Origin: Timema cristinae
Lineage: Eukaryota; Arthropoda; Insecta; Phasmatodea; Timematidae
DNA length: 64,000 bases
Direction: 5' to 3'
NCBI GenBank assembly: GCA_039000515.1
Contig: JBCFYV010000001.1
Span: 54,659,904 to 54,723,903, forward strand
The notes beneath the pieces were generated by a model. That model searched no databases. It was given only the letters and a program-made list of their open reading frames with translations, and had not been told where the DNA came from. The translations under genes were made by a program, and so were the position numbers. Positions 46,404-58,149 of the stretch are shown piece by piece (position 1 is the first letter of the stretch; every line of letters begins with the position of its first letter).

Positions 46404-47189
46404 GATATTTTATAAGATAATATGAATTTCTGTGGAAGGATTGTAAGCAGTCATTTGGAAATAAAACTATCCTTGGTAAATCCCTAGCAGGATTCAAACT
46501 CTGTTACCCCATATTCCCCCGATCAAAGATAAATCAGACGAAATGAGTTTAAGGTTGGGATGCTAGGAACGTGATTTAAGAGAAGTATTTTTTTTCAGTA
46601 TTTAGAGCAAAACTGTTTTGGCCAAAATAAATAAAATATTACTTCACTCGAAAGTTAAGAGCTAGTGAGTGTACTCTCATTCATGTGGAGACAGAGAAAG
46701 CAGTTAAGGGAAAAAACACCCGGTTAGGATTAGAAACCCGGAATTTGCGTCGCAGGCAAACCAGACTTAATGAGCCTGACACACTTTTTTCCCACCAATC
46801 TGGGTCCCGTTTCAAGAATCTCTTCAGATCCCAGATTTTCAATTTAGAATAAAATGGGGACATTCGTTTTCTGACTCTAATATAACATTAAAAAAAAATT
46901 ATTTGAAAATTATACTAAGAAATAGTTTTTAATTGATCCGGATCTAAGAATTCATAGTCTAAAAGTTTCAAATTGATACTAAATTGAGTATTAAACTACA
47001 CAATTTGTATGTATTTATTTGCCGTGTGATTAAAAAAAAGATTATTTGGTTTATAAGGATAACATGCATTCAAGTAACAATTAGGGCCTTTTAAGGTCCT
47101 GCTGTGGACATTGATTTCTAGATCTGAAATTGGGAAGTCCTGAAAAAATCACAATACTGATTGTCACATTACCAAAAGTAAGCCAGCTA
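46404..47189. other. Gene-free tract with tRNA-like remnant
   Basis: A minus-strand B-box-like GGTTTCTAATCCTAACCGGG at about 46717-46740 with CAGGCTCATTAAGTCTGG to its left suggests an old SINE head. Nothing else was recognised. Confidence 0.35.
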
Positions 47190-47400
47190 TCTATACTTTA
47201 AGCTAGTTCTATTCAGTTTACCTCAATACACCCTGTCTTTATCTTGAGCTAGTTCTCGTCAGTTACTCTAACTATATCTTGTCCCTATCTTGAGCTAGTT
47301 CTCGTCAGTTAACCTCACTACACCTTGCACCTATTTTAAGATAGTTCTATCCAGTTAACCTCATTACAACCTGACCATATCTTGGGTTAGTTATTCTTTC
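47190..47400. repeat. 46-bp tandem repeat, about 4.5 units
   Basis: Units containing (A)GCTAGTTCT..CAGTTAACCTCACTACACCTTG recur at 47201, 47247, 47293, 47339 and 47385, exactly 46 bp apart, with moderate divergence. One related unit occurs at about 42795-42840. Confidence 0.85.
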
Positions 47401-47829
47401 CTTTTCACCATATTACACTCTATATCGATGCCAAACTAAAAGTAAAAATACACAAACATATTATTTCACATGTTTAGGGTTCCATAGACCGTTTTAAAAT
47501 ACATCCATACTGAGATTTGGTGCAAACGAGAACTACACGAACAAATCACAGACGAGTTGTTGATCGGAAAGTGATGGGAAGGTAGAAAGTACGGCGAAGG
47601 GGTGGTATAGACGCATTCAGAATAGGTCCTCTCGCGATCCTGTGGCGTGTGAGAAAGGATGGATTGGTTTCGACACTGTTTTTTTGTTTTTGTTTTGTTT
47701 TGTCCTGGACTTGTTTAATTGTGAATAACGACTCGGAACTTTTGAGCTGGAAACTTTAAGAGGTGGATTTATTTCAAGTTTCTGATTATATTTGGAGAGT
47801 CATTGAATCATTGAATGTTCCTAGGTACA

Positions 47830-47893
<64 letters not shown>

Positions 47894-48167
47894 CTAGTAT
47901 TTTATTTTAACTACGGTTTCTAGAACAGTAGAATTTTGGTAGGAAGGACCCTTTAGAAAATACAATTTTTTTTTGTAAAAGTTTTAAACATTTTAATCTC
48001 GAATTGTGTCATTTTATAGGTATTGACATTATTTAGAGAAAATATATGTAGATCACATTACTTGACCTATAAGTATATAGACATTGATAAAATTTTCAAA
48101 AATAATCCTTTATATCTAAATTTGACTGTAGTAATGAGCTGGTTTGCTATTTGTAATTCTATTTTTT
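47401..48167. other. Gene-free tract
   Basis: (TA)n at 47831-47889. No gene or further repeat recognised. Confidence 0.5.
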
Positions 48168-48360
48168 TTTCAGCACATTGTCTCACCAGTTTGGGTTAAA
48201 CCCATATGTATTAACTACATTTATGTGTTAGAGATGAGGAAGGCTCAATTTAGGGAAGGATACCCAATTTTGCAAGAAGGAAGAGCGGGGAAAACTATTT
48301 ATTTAAATCCATCCTCATAACACAAGACCAGGATTAAATCCCTGGTCTCCACGTCAACGG
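48168..48360 (-). mobile_element. Old family B-like SINE remnant
   Basis: On the minus strand: B-box-like GGGATTTAATCCTGGTCTTG, body block CCGCTCTTCCTTCTTGCAAA, tail-like GGGTTTAACCCAAACTGGTG. Strongly diverged. Confidence 0.5.
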
Positions 48361-48408
48361 AAAAAAAACACACCAGATAAATGAATTTTAATCCGTGTAA
48401 CCCAATTT

Positions 48409-48635
48409 GATGGTTACACGGTCTAAGGCATCATTCTCGCAAGACATTGGACAGCTGATAATGGAGAATGAGTTTCTAAATTCCACTTGGGTGACTGAGG
48501 ATAATTTTGCAAAATTGTGTTCCACTCTCTCTCAATTCAAATTCAGATACACTTCCTCCAAATTCGACCCTCCTAATACCCAACACATTAACGTAATTGC
48601 TAGGTATGCGTATAGCCTGAACGGTTTGATAAAAG
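48409..48635 (+). mobile_element. Old family B-like SINE remnant
   Basis: Plus strand: A-box-like GGTTACACGGTCTAAGGC, body blocks CCACTCTCTCTCAATTCAAA and ACTTCCTCCAAATTCGACCC, and a tail GCGTATAGCCTGAACGGTTT. The open frame across it is incidental. Confidence 0.55.
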
Positions 48636-48702
48636 AATCAAAACCATTCAAGAGAACTACAAGTTGGTCCTTACCTAGGATGTTGGACCTACGGCTCATA
48701 AA

Positions 48703-48990
48703 TCATTAAATAGGGACGTATAAATAGGTCTACGTCATCTATTTTACATGAGTACTGTACGTTATTTCAAAATATCATTATATAGGGACGTATAAATAGG
48801 TCTACGTCATCTATTTTACATGAGTACTGTACGTTATTTCAAAATATCATTAAATAGGGACGTATAAATAGGTCTACGTCATCTATTTTACATGAGTACT
48901 GTACGTTATTTCAAAATATCATTAAATAGGGACGTATAAATAGGTCTACGTCATCTATTTTAGATGAGTACTGTACGTTATTTCAAAATA
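48703..48990. repeat. 72-bp tandem repeat, four units
   Basis: Four almost identical 72-bp units starting TCATTAAATAGGGACGTATA and containing CTACGTCATCTATTTTACAT and GAGTACTGTACGTTATTTC. Unit starts near 48711, 48783, 48855 and 48927. Divergence is one or two bases per unit, so the array is young. Confidence 0.95.
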
Positions 48991-49122
48991 TATTTATTTA
49001 CGTTGGATATCTTACAAAAACTATAGCATCGACATTGAAATAAATAAATGGTTATTTGTGTAGATAGTAAATCAAGCGTAACTAAGAGGACGGCCAGTTT
49101 TATCGGTTGGCAAGCAAACTAA

Positions 49123-49638
49123 AGGCCGATACACACAAAATGTTAAGCTAAGCTAAGCCAAGGTCCCTCAGTTCACTCCAGAATTCAGCGTTATTTCTTC
49201 ATGGTCTTCTCCAGTGAAGTTTAGTTGTGGTGGCGTTCTCCAAAATGTCTTGTTTATGTTCAGATGATAATACTGATTAAGAAATATGCTGCTTTTAGCA
49301 GCTGTTTTGAAAGATGAAGAAACTTTAGGAGGTGGTGGTTTGACTTGTTCAACTAACGCTTCCATTTTAATATAAACACATTTATTAAACATAGCATTTA
49401 AATACAATATTACTTAAATATACGTGAAATAAACTGAAAACAAAATTTCAACACTTCTTTAGTTATTTTCACCAAACTAGCACTGCGTCTGTTCAACACG
49501 GAGCACAAGCTACGTTATGCGCGTGCGCAACGTAAGATGGTTCAAGATGGGAGATGGGAAAATGGCCCGGCCAGCAATCGGAGAAAAACATAGCGTGGCG
49601 TAGCAAGGCTTAGCTTAGCATTCTGTGTGAATAGGCCT
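49123..49638. mobile_element. 516-bp PIF/Harbinger-like element
   Basis: Terminal inverted repeats of about 28 bp: the left end starts AGGCCGATACACACAAAATG, the right end read inward starts AGGCCTATTCACACAGAATG. Both continue into TTAAGC/CTAAGC repeats. TAA flanks both sides (49120-49122 and 49639-49641), fitting the TWA target of PIF/Harbinger elements. Too short to encode a transposase. Confidence 0.75.
49168..49365 (-). CDS. Small open frame inside the Harbinger-like element
   Basis: About 65 residues (starts MEALVEQVKPPPPKVSSSFK) ending inside the left inverted repeat. Proline-rich N-terminus, Asn/Tyr-rich centre (LNQYYHLNINKTFW), acidic C-terminus. I recognise no domain. It could be a captured exon, a remnant of a transposon accessory protein, or chance. 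In-frame extension upstream to 49407 is possible. Confidence 0.25.
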   Translation of the reverse strand: MEALVEQVKPPPPKVSSSFKTAAKSSIFLNQYYHLNINKTFWRTPPQLNFTGEDHEEITLNSGVN

Positions 49639-49641
49639 TAA

Positions 49642-50040
49642 GCGTCATTATCTTTGGTCTGGTTTTCCCGTGACTTGAGGTCATGTTTCGAGTCCCAGCC
49701 GGGTATATTAAAGATGGGTTTTCCTAAAAGGTTGGCCATGCTACCACCACACAATTTAAATACATTTATTATAAATTCTAGCCCAGAAGTATAGTTTTTT
49801 TTTCCTATTCCCGCTTCTAACTGTTCAGGTTATACGAATATTTGATAATTTCTCTAATGGGGTAATGATGAGGAAGGAAGCACTTTAGAAGTAATTTACC
49901 CGCATTTGCGTGGCATAAGAGTGAGAAACAATTAATGAAAAACCACTCTCAGTAGACCTGACCAGTATTCAAACCCTAATCAGCCCATCATCAGCAGACC
50001 AGGCTGATACCAAAACTATGCCTAAGATAATCCGGCCACT
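49642..50040. mobile_element. Two old tRNA-headed SINE remnants
   Basis: 49645-49735, plus strand: TTTGGTCTGGTTTTCCCGTG and a B-box-like GTTTCGAGTCCCAGCCGGG. 49800-50040, minus strand: a degenerate family B element with B-box-like GGTTTGAATACTGGTCAGGT, CTCTTATGCCACGCAAATGC and the tail CGTATAACCTGAACAGTTAG. Confidence 0.5.
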
Positions 50041-51734
50041 GAAACGTGTCAAGTGTGGTTAAAAGCGAATAACCCAGGCAGGCTACCTCAATTTTCTTAT
50101 AAATGAACATATCTATAAAAATTTACTAGATCTACCTTCACATATTGTAAACGTCAGATGATGTAATCTGCAGCTGGCACTTTTATATATTTTATTAATG
50201 CTTATAAAATTTACCTGAATATATTACAATGTTATCAATGTTGACAGCAAAAAATGCATTTTTATTTTCTAAAGGATTATCCAAATGTACATTTATAAGA
50301 AAATAAAGTTGTAGCAAAAAAAAAAAAGAAGGGGGGAAACCTGTTAAAGAGCGTGTGAATAACTGAAATGGTCAAATTTCTGTCAGCTACCTAGGAATGT
50401 TAACAGGGCAAAGAGTGAAATATATTATTTCCTATTACTAATTTTATAATCGTTACTGTACTAAGTAATACATACTTTAATACCTCTTGCAACTGTTCCT
50501 ACTTAATCCAACATTTGTAATTCATAATTCATAATTTAACATTACATCTGTTAGCCTGACAACACAAGCTCTAATATGTGTCAATTGCGTTTTACTATCC
50601 ATAGCGGACTCTCCGCATAGAAGCACATCTCTGTCTATAGGAAACCCATTAAAATTTTACTGATGCTATATTCCGCCTACCCATGGATGCAGGTAACATT
50701 AAAAAACATAGTTATTCAATTTTCCTCTGAATGTGTTAGAGTAGTTCTACTAATAAATAATATTTATTCGGCTTACTAATAAAATATGATTAAAATAACA
50801 AACCTCCAAAATACAATTACCTATAAAATGTGTATTTTACAATTATTATTGGACTATTTCTAAATAAATATATATATATATATATATATATAAAATCCAC
50901 TTATATATTCACATTTCACTTTCATGTAATATCACAACATGAAACTAAACTTCAGGAATGCTCATAAATATCCTACAATGTCGGTATTTTCTGTTAGATA
51001 TAATCTTCACAAAAATAACGTTTTTTGTTTTGTTTGTTGGCCCAAGAGAAAATGAAAGCAATAACTTATGAATAAAGTGAAGCATATAATAGGATCAAAA
51101 CACCTGCCTTCTCACAAATGTAAACTCGGCCATAAAATAAGTGTTTTACTGATCATTATGGAAGAGAATTTTTCCTTATATGGAGACAAAACCAAAAAGT
51201 AGTGGTTTTAACTTTAAAATAATTGTTTCTTAGCCTATAGAATTGAGCATTATAGCTATTAGTGTTAATTTACAGAGTTATAATGCTTTATTTAGAGTTA
51301 TGATTCCTGCCTCATTCAATTATACAGATGCAATTGAAAACTAAAATATATGATTTAAAGGTCTTATGAAGTTATTTTAAATAAAATAAAGGTTTTGTAG
51401 TGTTGATATCTACCTACAAACAAGCTAACACACGATGGACATTCATTATTAAGTATTTCTACTGCATTTCATCTTTTAAATTAAAACTAACTTGCCCGCT
51501 GATGTATCATGCTTCAATTTTGAAAATTACATACTCCTTGTATTTTATAAATGTATATTGAAAGTTATTATTAATCTAGGTAGAATATATATATTTTTTC
51601 CTGTTCTAATTTTTATCCTAAACATTCTAGGTTGGGTAGACTATCTGAAAATTTGCATTAATATATAATTAATTATTATTAATTTTCTTTCAAACAGCAA
51701 GTCATCACATTATAGCTATACACCTGGTTCTGTG
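50041..51734. other. Gene-free tract
   Basis: AT-rich; (TA)n at 50868-50892. Nothing else recognised. Confidence 0.5.
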
Positions 51735-53040
51735 CTCGGCAATGCTCTTCATCCGTCTATAACCTTGATGTTATCAATTATCTGGTTCCTTCTAGGCCTT
51801 ATTCCCCTTTTTCATCCACCATTTCTTCCATAACAATTACCCGTAGATTTTCCCTTCTCAGATTGTTTAATCCAGTTTCTATTCCTGTTTTTGACAACCT
51901 TTACTCCTTTAGTAACTTTCCACTTTTCCCAACTCTATCCATCTCTTTCTTATCCCTTACTCTTTCCACCCAGGTTATCCTTTCCGACCTCCTCCACATC
52001 CGCATCTCAAACTATTACAATCTTTGCTACTCCTCCTTCCTAAATGTCCACCTCTCCATCCCACACCCTAAAACACTTTAACCAGTCTCTTCCTTAATCC
52101 TTTTTCCATGGAGCCACACATAAATATATTCCTGTTATTAAATTTTACCTTAGATGTGGTAATCCAAGCTTTGATATCCCGTCCGCGTCACATATCTTCG
52201 CGTATCCAGCTTCCTAGATACTTGAAAACTGGGACTTCCTCAATTACCTCCCCTTCAATCTTAATCTCCATCCTCTTTCTATTTGTTACAATGGCCATAC
52301 TTTTTGTTTTCCTCTTATTAATTAGCATCCTGCTTTCCTCGCAAGCTTTATTCAGGTATTTCAACATTTTCGTCAGTTCCCATTCACTCTTCGCTAATAA
52401 CACCATGTCGACCGTGAATTAATTACTCCCTATCCTTCTTCCACCTTCGTCATCTTAATCATAATCTGTATTCTGACCTTCTGTTCGAGGTAAAATTTTC
52501 CAAACATCATCCTTTCCTTCCAGTCCACCCCTCTATTCCTTAGAATGCTTAATCGTTGTTCCCAATGCACTCTATCGAAGGCTTTTTTTCTAAATCGATG
52601 AGCCCATCATAGACTTTTCTAAATTTTTCAAATTTTCCCATAGTTCTCAGCAGCCCAATCGCATCCTTTGTCCCCTTTCCTCTTTGAAACCCATCATGCT
52701 CAACTAGAATTGAGCTTAACAGCCTTCCCTACAGTCTTCTATTAATCATTCTAAGCAGCACCTTGGTTGTATCTGATATTATACTAATGGCTTGGTACTC
52801 CTAACATTTCCTGGCGTTTCTTTTCTTCTCACTTAGTATCACGATAGTTGACAAAAAATCATTCAGCTATTCACCTCTCTCAAATATCTCATTGCATAAG
52901 TATACTATATCCTACCTCTCACTCTCAAGCTTCTCAGCACCTCCGATGATTATTCATCCATCCCATAAGCCTTGCCATTCTTAATCCAATTAAGTGCATT
53001 TTCTACCTTATTTTGACAGATGTAGAGACACTTCACATCC
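51735..53040 (-). pseudogene. RTE-type LINE reverse transcriptase remnant
   Basis: Read on the minus strand, RT blocks occur in order but in shifting frames: WIKNGKAYGMDE (about 52985-52950), TTKVLLRMINRR and ILVEHDGFQRGKGTKDAIGL (about 52780-52655), KKAFDRVHWEQ (about 52590-52560), FTVDMVLLAKSEWELTKML (about 52415-52360), FKYLGSWIREDM (about 52220-52188), and a C-terminal part like RWIGH..RGRGRPR (about 51870-51780). The catalytic FADD motif is FTVD, several stops and frameshifts are present, and no endonuclease was found. The longest surviving frame is 52188-52406. Assignment to RTE rather than another LINE clade is from memory of the motif style. Confidence 0.8.
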
Positions 53041-53202
53041 TCTAATACCACTTATCTAAGTCATGACTTGATCTACCTCAGATAAACAAATCCATATGTG
53101 TGTAGTAGGATCAAGCTTATAATCCAGTTCTAATAGGATATATATGTGTATGTATATTTATATATATAAATAAATAAAGAGATAAAGATAAGGTTGAGGT
53201 TG

Positions 53203-53237
<35 letters not shown>

Positions 53238-55050
53238 TATATTTATATTTAAATATACATGTATTTTAATTCCACTATTCCATTGATATTTTTTATGCGT
53301 TAGTCTTAATGTCTCTATGTTTGTATATATGTATATTTATACATATCATAATACTATTTTAACATTTATATATTATATACATATCATCATCAACTGTTAC
53401 CAGCCTGTGGGCGAGACAGTATAGTAAAATACTTCCATCTTTCTCTATATAGGCGTACATATACGAATATAAAATATATATAAAGAGAGGCAGTAGTATT
53501 TAGAATTTGGGTATAGCCATATTAATATAAATCCTACTGGTATTTCTTTATTTTTCAATACATATATTTATATCACAATTCAACTGTTCCTCTCCATATA
53601 TACGTATACATATGTACATATATCTTAAACTTACTCTCTCAATTTCTCTGTATTTCTACACATACTTGTATTTTAGATAATATATAATGTATGTAAATAT
53701 AATATATAATGTATAAAATATATAGAATGAATATGTATAGAACATATTATAATATATATGTATACATCATTATCCAATTAATATATATACGTAAGATGTT
53801 TATTTCTTAACCCTACTGTCTAACTATAAACACTAATAGAGAGTGCATTTGTGTATGTCAGTAGGACCAAAGCGCTAGTTGTTCAATCGTGGCAAGTAGA
53901 GAACTGAAAAAAAACCTAACTATTTAAAACATCAAAACAGACTAAGTCATTTTGAAGGCTAGTTAATTTGATTTGTATCACACTCTTTCCTACTCCCACT
54001 TATATCTCCCTGGTTATCGAATTTTTCATCATTCCTCATCCCCTCTCCCAATAAACAGAATGAAAAATGGATGGGCGAACAGGTGCAACTGAAATTATAT
54101 TGAACAAGTTCTTCTCTCTTATAAAGCCGCGGCTTGAGCGTCGTATTTTTATACCCCTTTAGCTCCCTATCCCCCTCCCCATCATTTTCTCCACATACAC
54201 ACACGCACACGCGCACACACACATTCCCCCCTCAGTTTCTCTTACCCTTCACCCCATTTTCCATGACACCTGTCCCAGTCTTACCTACCTTGTTATAGAA
54301 TCTTCACTCCATCTATAGTTCTCACCGCCTTTCCTTTATCATTCTCCTCCCAGAAACTTTCAAAGTCTTTTTTCTTTACCTTTTTTTTTAACGTTTTAGA
54401 GACCCGTAGGCGTCAAACAGAACTTATATTTCATAATTTTCAAGCTCGTAAAAAAGAGAGTACTTTTCTTTTCTCCTTGTCTCTGTTCCTATGCTGCCTT
54501 CACCCCCCTACCCCCCTTCTGCCAAACTGCCGGCGGGAACTGGTGCAAAGTGCTGCCACCTGCTTCCACCTGTTGGTTATCATCACCGACCGAAAGGAAT
54601 TCTCTGGCAGGCTTTACATGGCTTAAAAGAGTCACTAGACGTTAAAAGTTTATGTTATTTTATGTTAGAACTATAAGTTAAATATGCCTCTCTACTTTAT
54701 GGATGACTCGCATTGGTGGACACACAGACTAGACGTCAGGTTTTTCTCGTATTACCCACAGATAATAGGAATGTCTGTACTCGAATACTGGCCGCGTATA
54801 TTGAGATTATTTTTTTTCCCATTGTTGGTTTTTCAATTTTCCCCCACGAAAGTGCGGGTAGGCCTATTTCATCTAAACGAAACTATGTCACCCATTTAGG
54901 TGACTGAATGGTTGACGGCAGGGGCCTCCAAACTTGTAGAGAGAGGTTCACATTAAGATACTGAAAGTACTAGGTAGGCTGGATAAAAAAACGTGACATA
55001 TATTATTATATACATATGCACAGTATCTTTTTTCTTAAGTCAACAACCCG
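53041..55050. other. Gene-free tract with microsatellites
   Basis: TA-rich repeats (53130-53260, 53640-53770), GT/AC run (54190-54222), pyrimidine-rich DNA at 54160-54480. CATCATCAACTGTTACCAGC at 53383-53402 with CCTGTGGGCGAGACAGTATA resembles the third SINE family body (58365-58450). Short open frames at 54491-54676 and 54684-54899 have no recognisable content. Confidence 0.45.
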
Positions 55051-55054
55051 AAGG

Positions 55055-55442
55055 TTGGTTTGATGTGATTTCTATTCATCCGGAACCGGGCATATACTCA
55101 GCCCTTTTAATGGTTAGTGCCGCTGTCACCATCTGGTATAATCCCATGTATTAGAGAGGGGGTCAGAAATTGTGTTGGTTTCCCATCGCCTTCCAAATTG
55201 AATTTCAATTAGCGAATACGAAAGGAACTACTAATTTTGACGAGAAAGACAGTTTCACATACATTACAGAGTTCTTTTACATGTCACTATCGACATGTCA
55301 CTATCGGCTTTACTCCCCTATGAAGGAAGTTGTGCAAATTGATTTTTCTCGCTCAATAAGAAAAACCACTGACTCAAGCTGGGTTTGAACCCATGAACAT
55401 CGAGTCCTGGGGATATAACTTTACCCCATGACCACCAAGGTT
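55055..55442 (-). mobile_element. Candidate fourth SINE family
   Basis: On the minus strand it begins with a tRNA-like head (CTTGGTGGTCATGGGGTAAA, B box GGGTTCAAACCCAGCTTGAG at about 55372-55392) and ends in a body with TCACATCAAACCAACCTTCG, a type of end common in arthropod SINEs. No target duplication was identified. Confidence 0.45.
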
Positions 55443-55602
55443 GAGGATACGAAGTATATAACCATTACAATTAAACATGAAATCATGTAAATTGTGCAGA
55501 AAACAATTACCTCCTCTCGCCCCAAATCTGAAACGTTCCTCTGTTCCTCCGCTAAACAGTTCCGTTATGAAACGCAGCTAACGGTTGTGGAGGCACCGTA
55601 CA

Positions 55603-55750
55603 CCACATTTGCGTGGAGGGAGAGTGGGAATTCATTTAGGATAAACCCCCCTAAATCACCCGAGCGAGATTAGAGCCTCGACCTCCCCATCCTCGGTAGT
55701 CTAGCTCAACACTAAACCATCGCGTTAGCTAACTATTCCACCAAGGCTGT
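55603..55750 (-). mobile_element. SINE family B fragment lacking the tail
   Basis: Minus strand: head GGTGGAATAGTTAGCTAACG, degenerate B box GGCTCTAATCTCGCTCGGGT, body TTTATCCTAAATGAATTCCC and CTCCCTCCACGCAAATG. The 3' tail is gone. Confidence 0.7.
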
Positions 55751-55884
55751 TCATACAGGAGCAACATCATTTCGGTAGTCGTCATTGAAATTGATATACA
55801 TATATATTAAAAACTTTTTTTTATCAAACAATCTGCAGGCAATATTATGGATACCCTTGTTTCGATGAATCCCTTTTGCAATAG

Positions 55885-56090
55885 ACTGGACTGCAGATGG
55901 CGGGGAGATCAAGGTTCGAATCTCAGTCGTGTGAAATGAGGGTGTTTTTCCCTAGAAGATTTCTCATTCTTCCTTCATGTAAATGTGGATACACTTACTC
56001 TAAGCTCCTCCTTAGTGAACCCTACCTCTTTAGCGTTATTAGTAAATATGAGTAAAATCCATCAAACGGGTAGTAAGACAGTGTGACAAA
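55885..56090 (+). mobile_element. SINE family B-like, 5' part degraded
   Basis: Plus strand: GGGGAGATCAAGGTTCGAAT, TCTCAGTCGTGTGAA, body TTTTCCCTAGAAGATTTCTC and tail CAAACGGGTAGTAAGACAGT. Confidence 0.7.
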
Positions 56091-56244
56091 AAAAGACGAT
56101 ATTATCCTATTACGTTCTGATTGGTGTAATGAGATGCGGGTAGTATAAAGCGATGCAAGAAAAATCTTGAATGTAATGAAAATAAACTGGGCTAGTGCAT
56201 TACTAAGACATTACTACAAGGAGTTCTAGACCGGATAGGGTGTA

Positions 56245-56395
56245 ATAAGGTTTTTTTTAACACAATTATTCTTCATTCTACCTCTACACAAATTCAGGTA
56301 AACTTACTCTTAAATTATACCTCTCACATACATATTGCATTAGCGTAATTTAATATATGCGTTTATCTTGCACTGGTACAAGGACGCGGTGAAAA
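56245..56395 (+). mobile_element. Old family B-like SINE 3' half
   Basis: Plus strand: CATTCTACCTCTACACAAAT, TGCATTAGCGTAATTTA, tail CTGGTACAAGGACGCGGTGA. Diverged. Confidence 0.5.
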
Positions 56396-57138
56396 TAACC
56401 AACTTTGAACTACAAAGATTACAAACATTTGAAAACACTATACATTTATTATATACATAACTATATACATACGTGCACATATACATGCATATATACATAT
56501 ATACGTATCAGTATATGCATATATGATACACATTTGGCATAAAAATTACCGTTCAATAGAAAACAGCACCACAGTTCACACTAACATAACTCATATTTCA
56601 AAAAATTGCTACATAAAGCCTAAATTAAAATAGTACTGATATGCAACTCTACAAAATACGTTCATATTAGGATCAAACTATATACTTGAGCAGTCAGCCT
56701 AAAATAAAATAAAATAAAATAACATTTTTGATGCCAATGTCTATTTTCAAACGTATAATTACTTCATCTACGAGCATATATAAAAATAATATTAATGCAA
56801 GATAGTTATGTAATGGTATGAATGTCTAGCATGTAGGCCGACATTTATATATTATAGCTTGATTATGGATATCTTACTTTTGGATTTATAATTTTAAAAT
56901 TAATTTTAAAAGAGAATAATAAGAAATTAAGCTAATCGATAATGATAGTGTTATATCCTCCAAATGATAGTCGAACCATAATTTTTACCCTGATTAAATT
57001 AATGTAAATACAAATTTACCCAAACAACAAAATCTCTTCAGGTTTTCACTTAAGCCTATTTAACATTTATTTATGTAAACTACATCAAAAATGTGTAAGA
57101 CATTTTTATTAAAAAGTAATTAGATTTTAATTAACCTC
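56396..57138. other. Gene-free tract
   Basis: TA-rich with an (AAAAT)n run at 56700-56722. Nothing recognised. Confidence 0.5.
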
Positions 57139-57331
57139 TGATCTGAATGCCAAACCCTTCCTTCACCTCTGACAATACGTGTGTTAGTCACAACTTGTGA
57201 ATGTGTGGAATGCCAGGCCTCCACCGTGGTTTGGATTCCACGTTAAACTGTAGGTCCTCCATCTCATCTCACAATCACCCTACCATTACACATTAGTGTG
57301 TGTATAACCTGAATGGTAGTAAGAAGCGGTG

Positions 57332-57373
<42 letters not shown>

Positions 57374-57391
57374 GTAATAGTAATAATAATA
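57139..57391 (+). mobile_element. SINE family A, 5'-truncated, extended subfamily
   Basis: Plus strand body with the extra segment ACGTGTGTTAGTCACAACTT also seen in 46102-46389. Tail GTGTATAACCTGAATGGTAG, then about 60 bp of imperfect TAA repeats from 57332. Confidence 0.85.
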
Positions 57392-57849
57392 AACTTTTAT
57401 TTATCTTGTAACTTGATTTTTTTAAATTTTAAACCACAATTGAATTTAAAGTTTATTTTATCCTGTTAACGAAATATAGTACATTGTTGTGTTTTAAAAT
57501 GATTACACAACACCTGTTTACGTGAACAAATAGCACTATATTTTAATTAACTTCAAAAATAAAATATATTAGGCAATGAAACTAGAATATGTTGGTCTAA
57601 TCAACAAATTAATGCCCACTTGGAATGATTTAACCACATAATTAAACGTGCAGTTCATTATTAAACCTCAACATAATTGGTAAGCCCATTCAAATGTATA
57701 GCTCCATATAACATGCCGCGATAAATTATATCTCAATTGAATATTGTTATTAATTCCCGTGCTGTGCTATGTTGCGTTCGATATATTTGATACTAAAAAG
57801 TGCTCTCATTAATATTCCGTGCACGTACGAGTCTCGATATTGTGATTGG

Positions 57850-58046
57850 TGGATCATATAAGGCAGGCAAACACAAACAAAACGAAAATTGCGTGGGTAA
57901 TTATCATAAATGTTGATTAGCCGATTGGATTTGTTACATATAGGTGAAGGGTGTGTGCGGTGGAAGGGGTTGGCTCAATATCCCGAGTAATGAGCTTGTA
58001 GCATTAACTTTGATTACGTGACGTCAGCCAAATGCAGCTATAAAAT
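57850..58046 (+). promoter_or_regulatory. Candidate core promoter: two inverted CCAAT, CRE, TATA
   Basis: GATTGGTGG at about 57850 and GATTGGATT at about 57931 are inverted CCAAT boxes. A CRE TGACGTCA lies at 58019-58026 and TATAAAA at 58039-58045, 12 bp further on. A start site would fall near 58070. AACTGTAAGG at about 58089 could be a 5' splice site. No coding exon was recognised downstream; the next 300 bp are SINE remnants. Confidence 0.35.
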
Positions 58047-58149
58047 GGATGGAACTGATAAATTTGTGCGGGCTGCATATGCGGTTAACTGTAAGGGGCA
58101 GTACATATTTTCTGATGAGCCTACCCAACAATAGCCCACACAGATGGCA

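Noticed and set aside
52108..52422. 104-codon plus-strand open frame
   Set aside because: It is antisense to the RT remnant, whose minus-strand peptides match known RT motifs.
54491..54899. Short Pro-rich and aromatic-rich open frames
   Set aside because: No homologous motif, signal or splice structure could be recognised.
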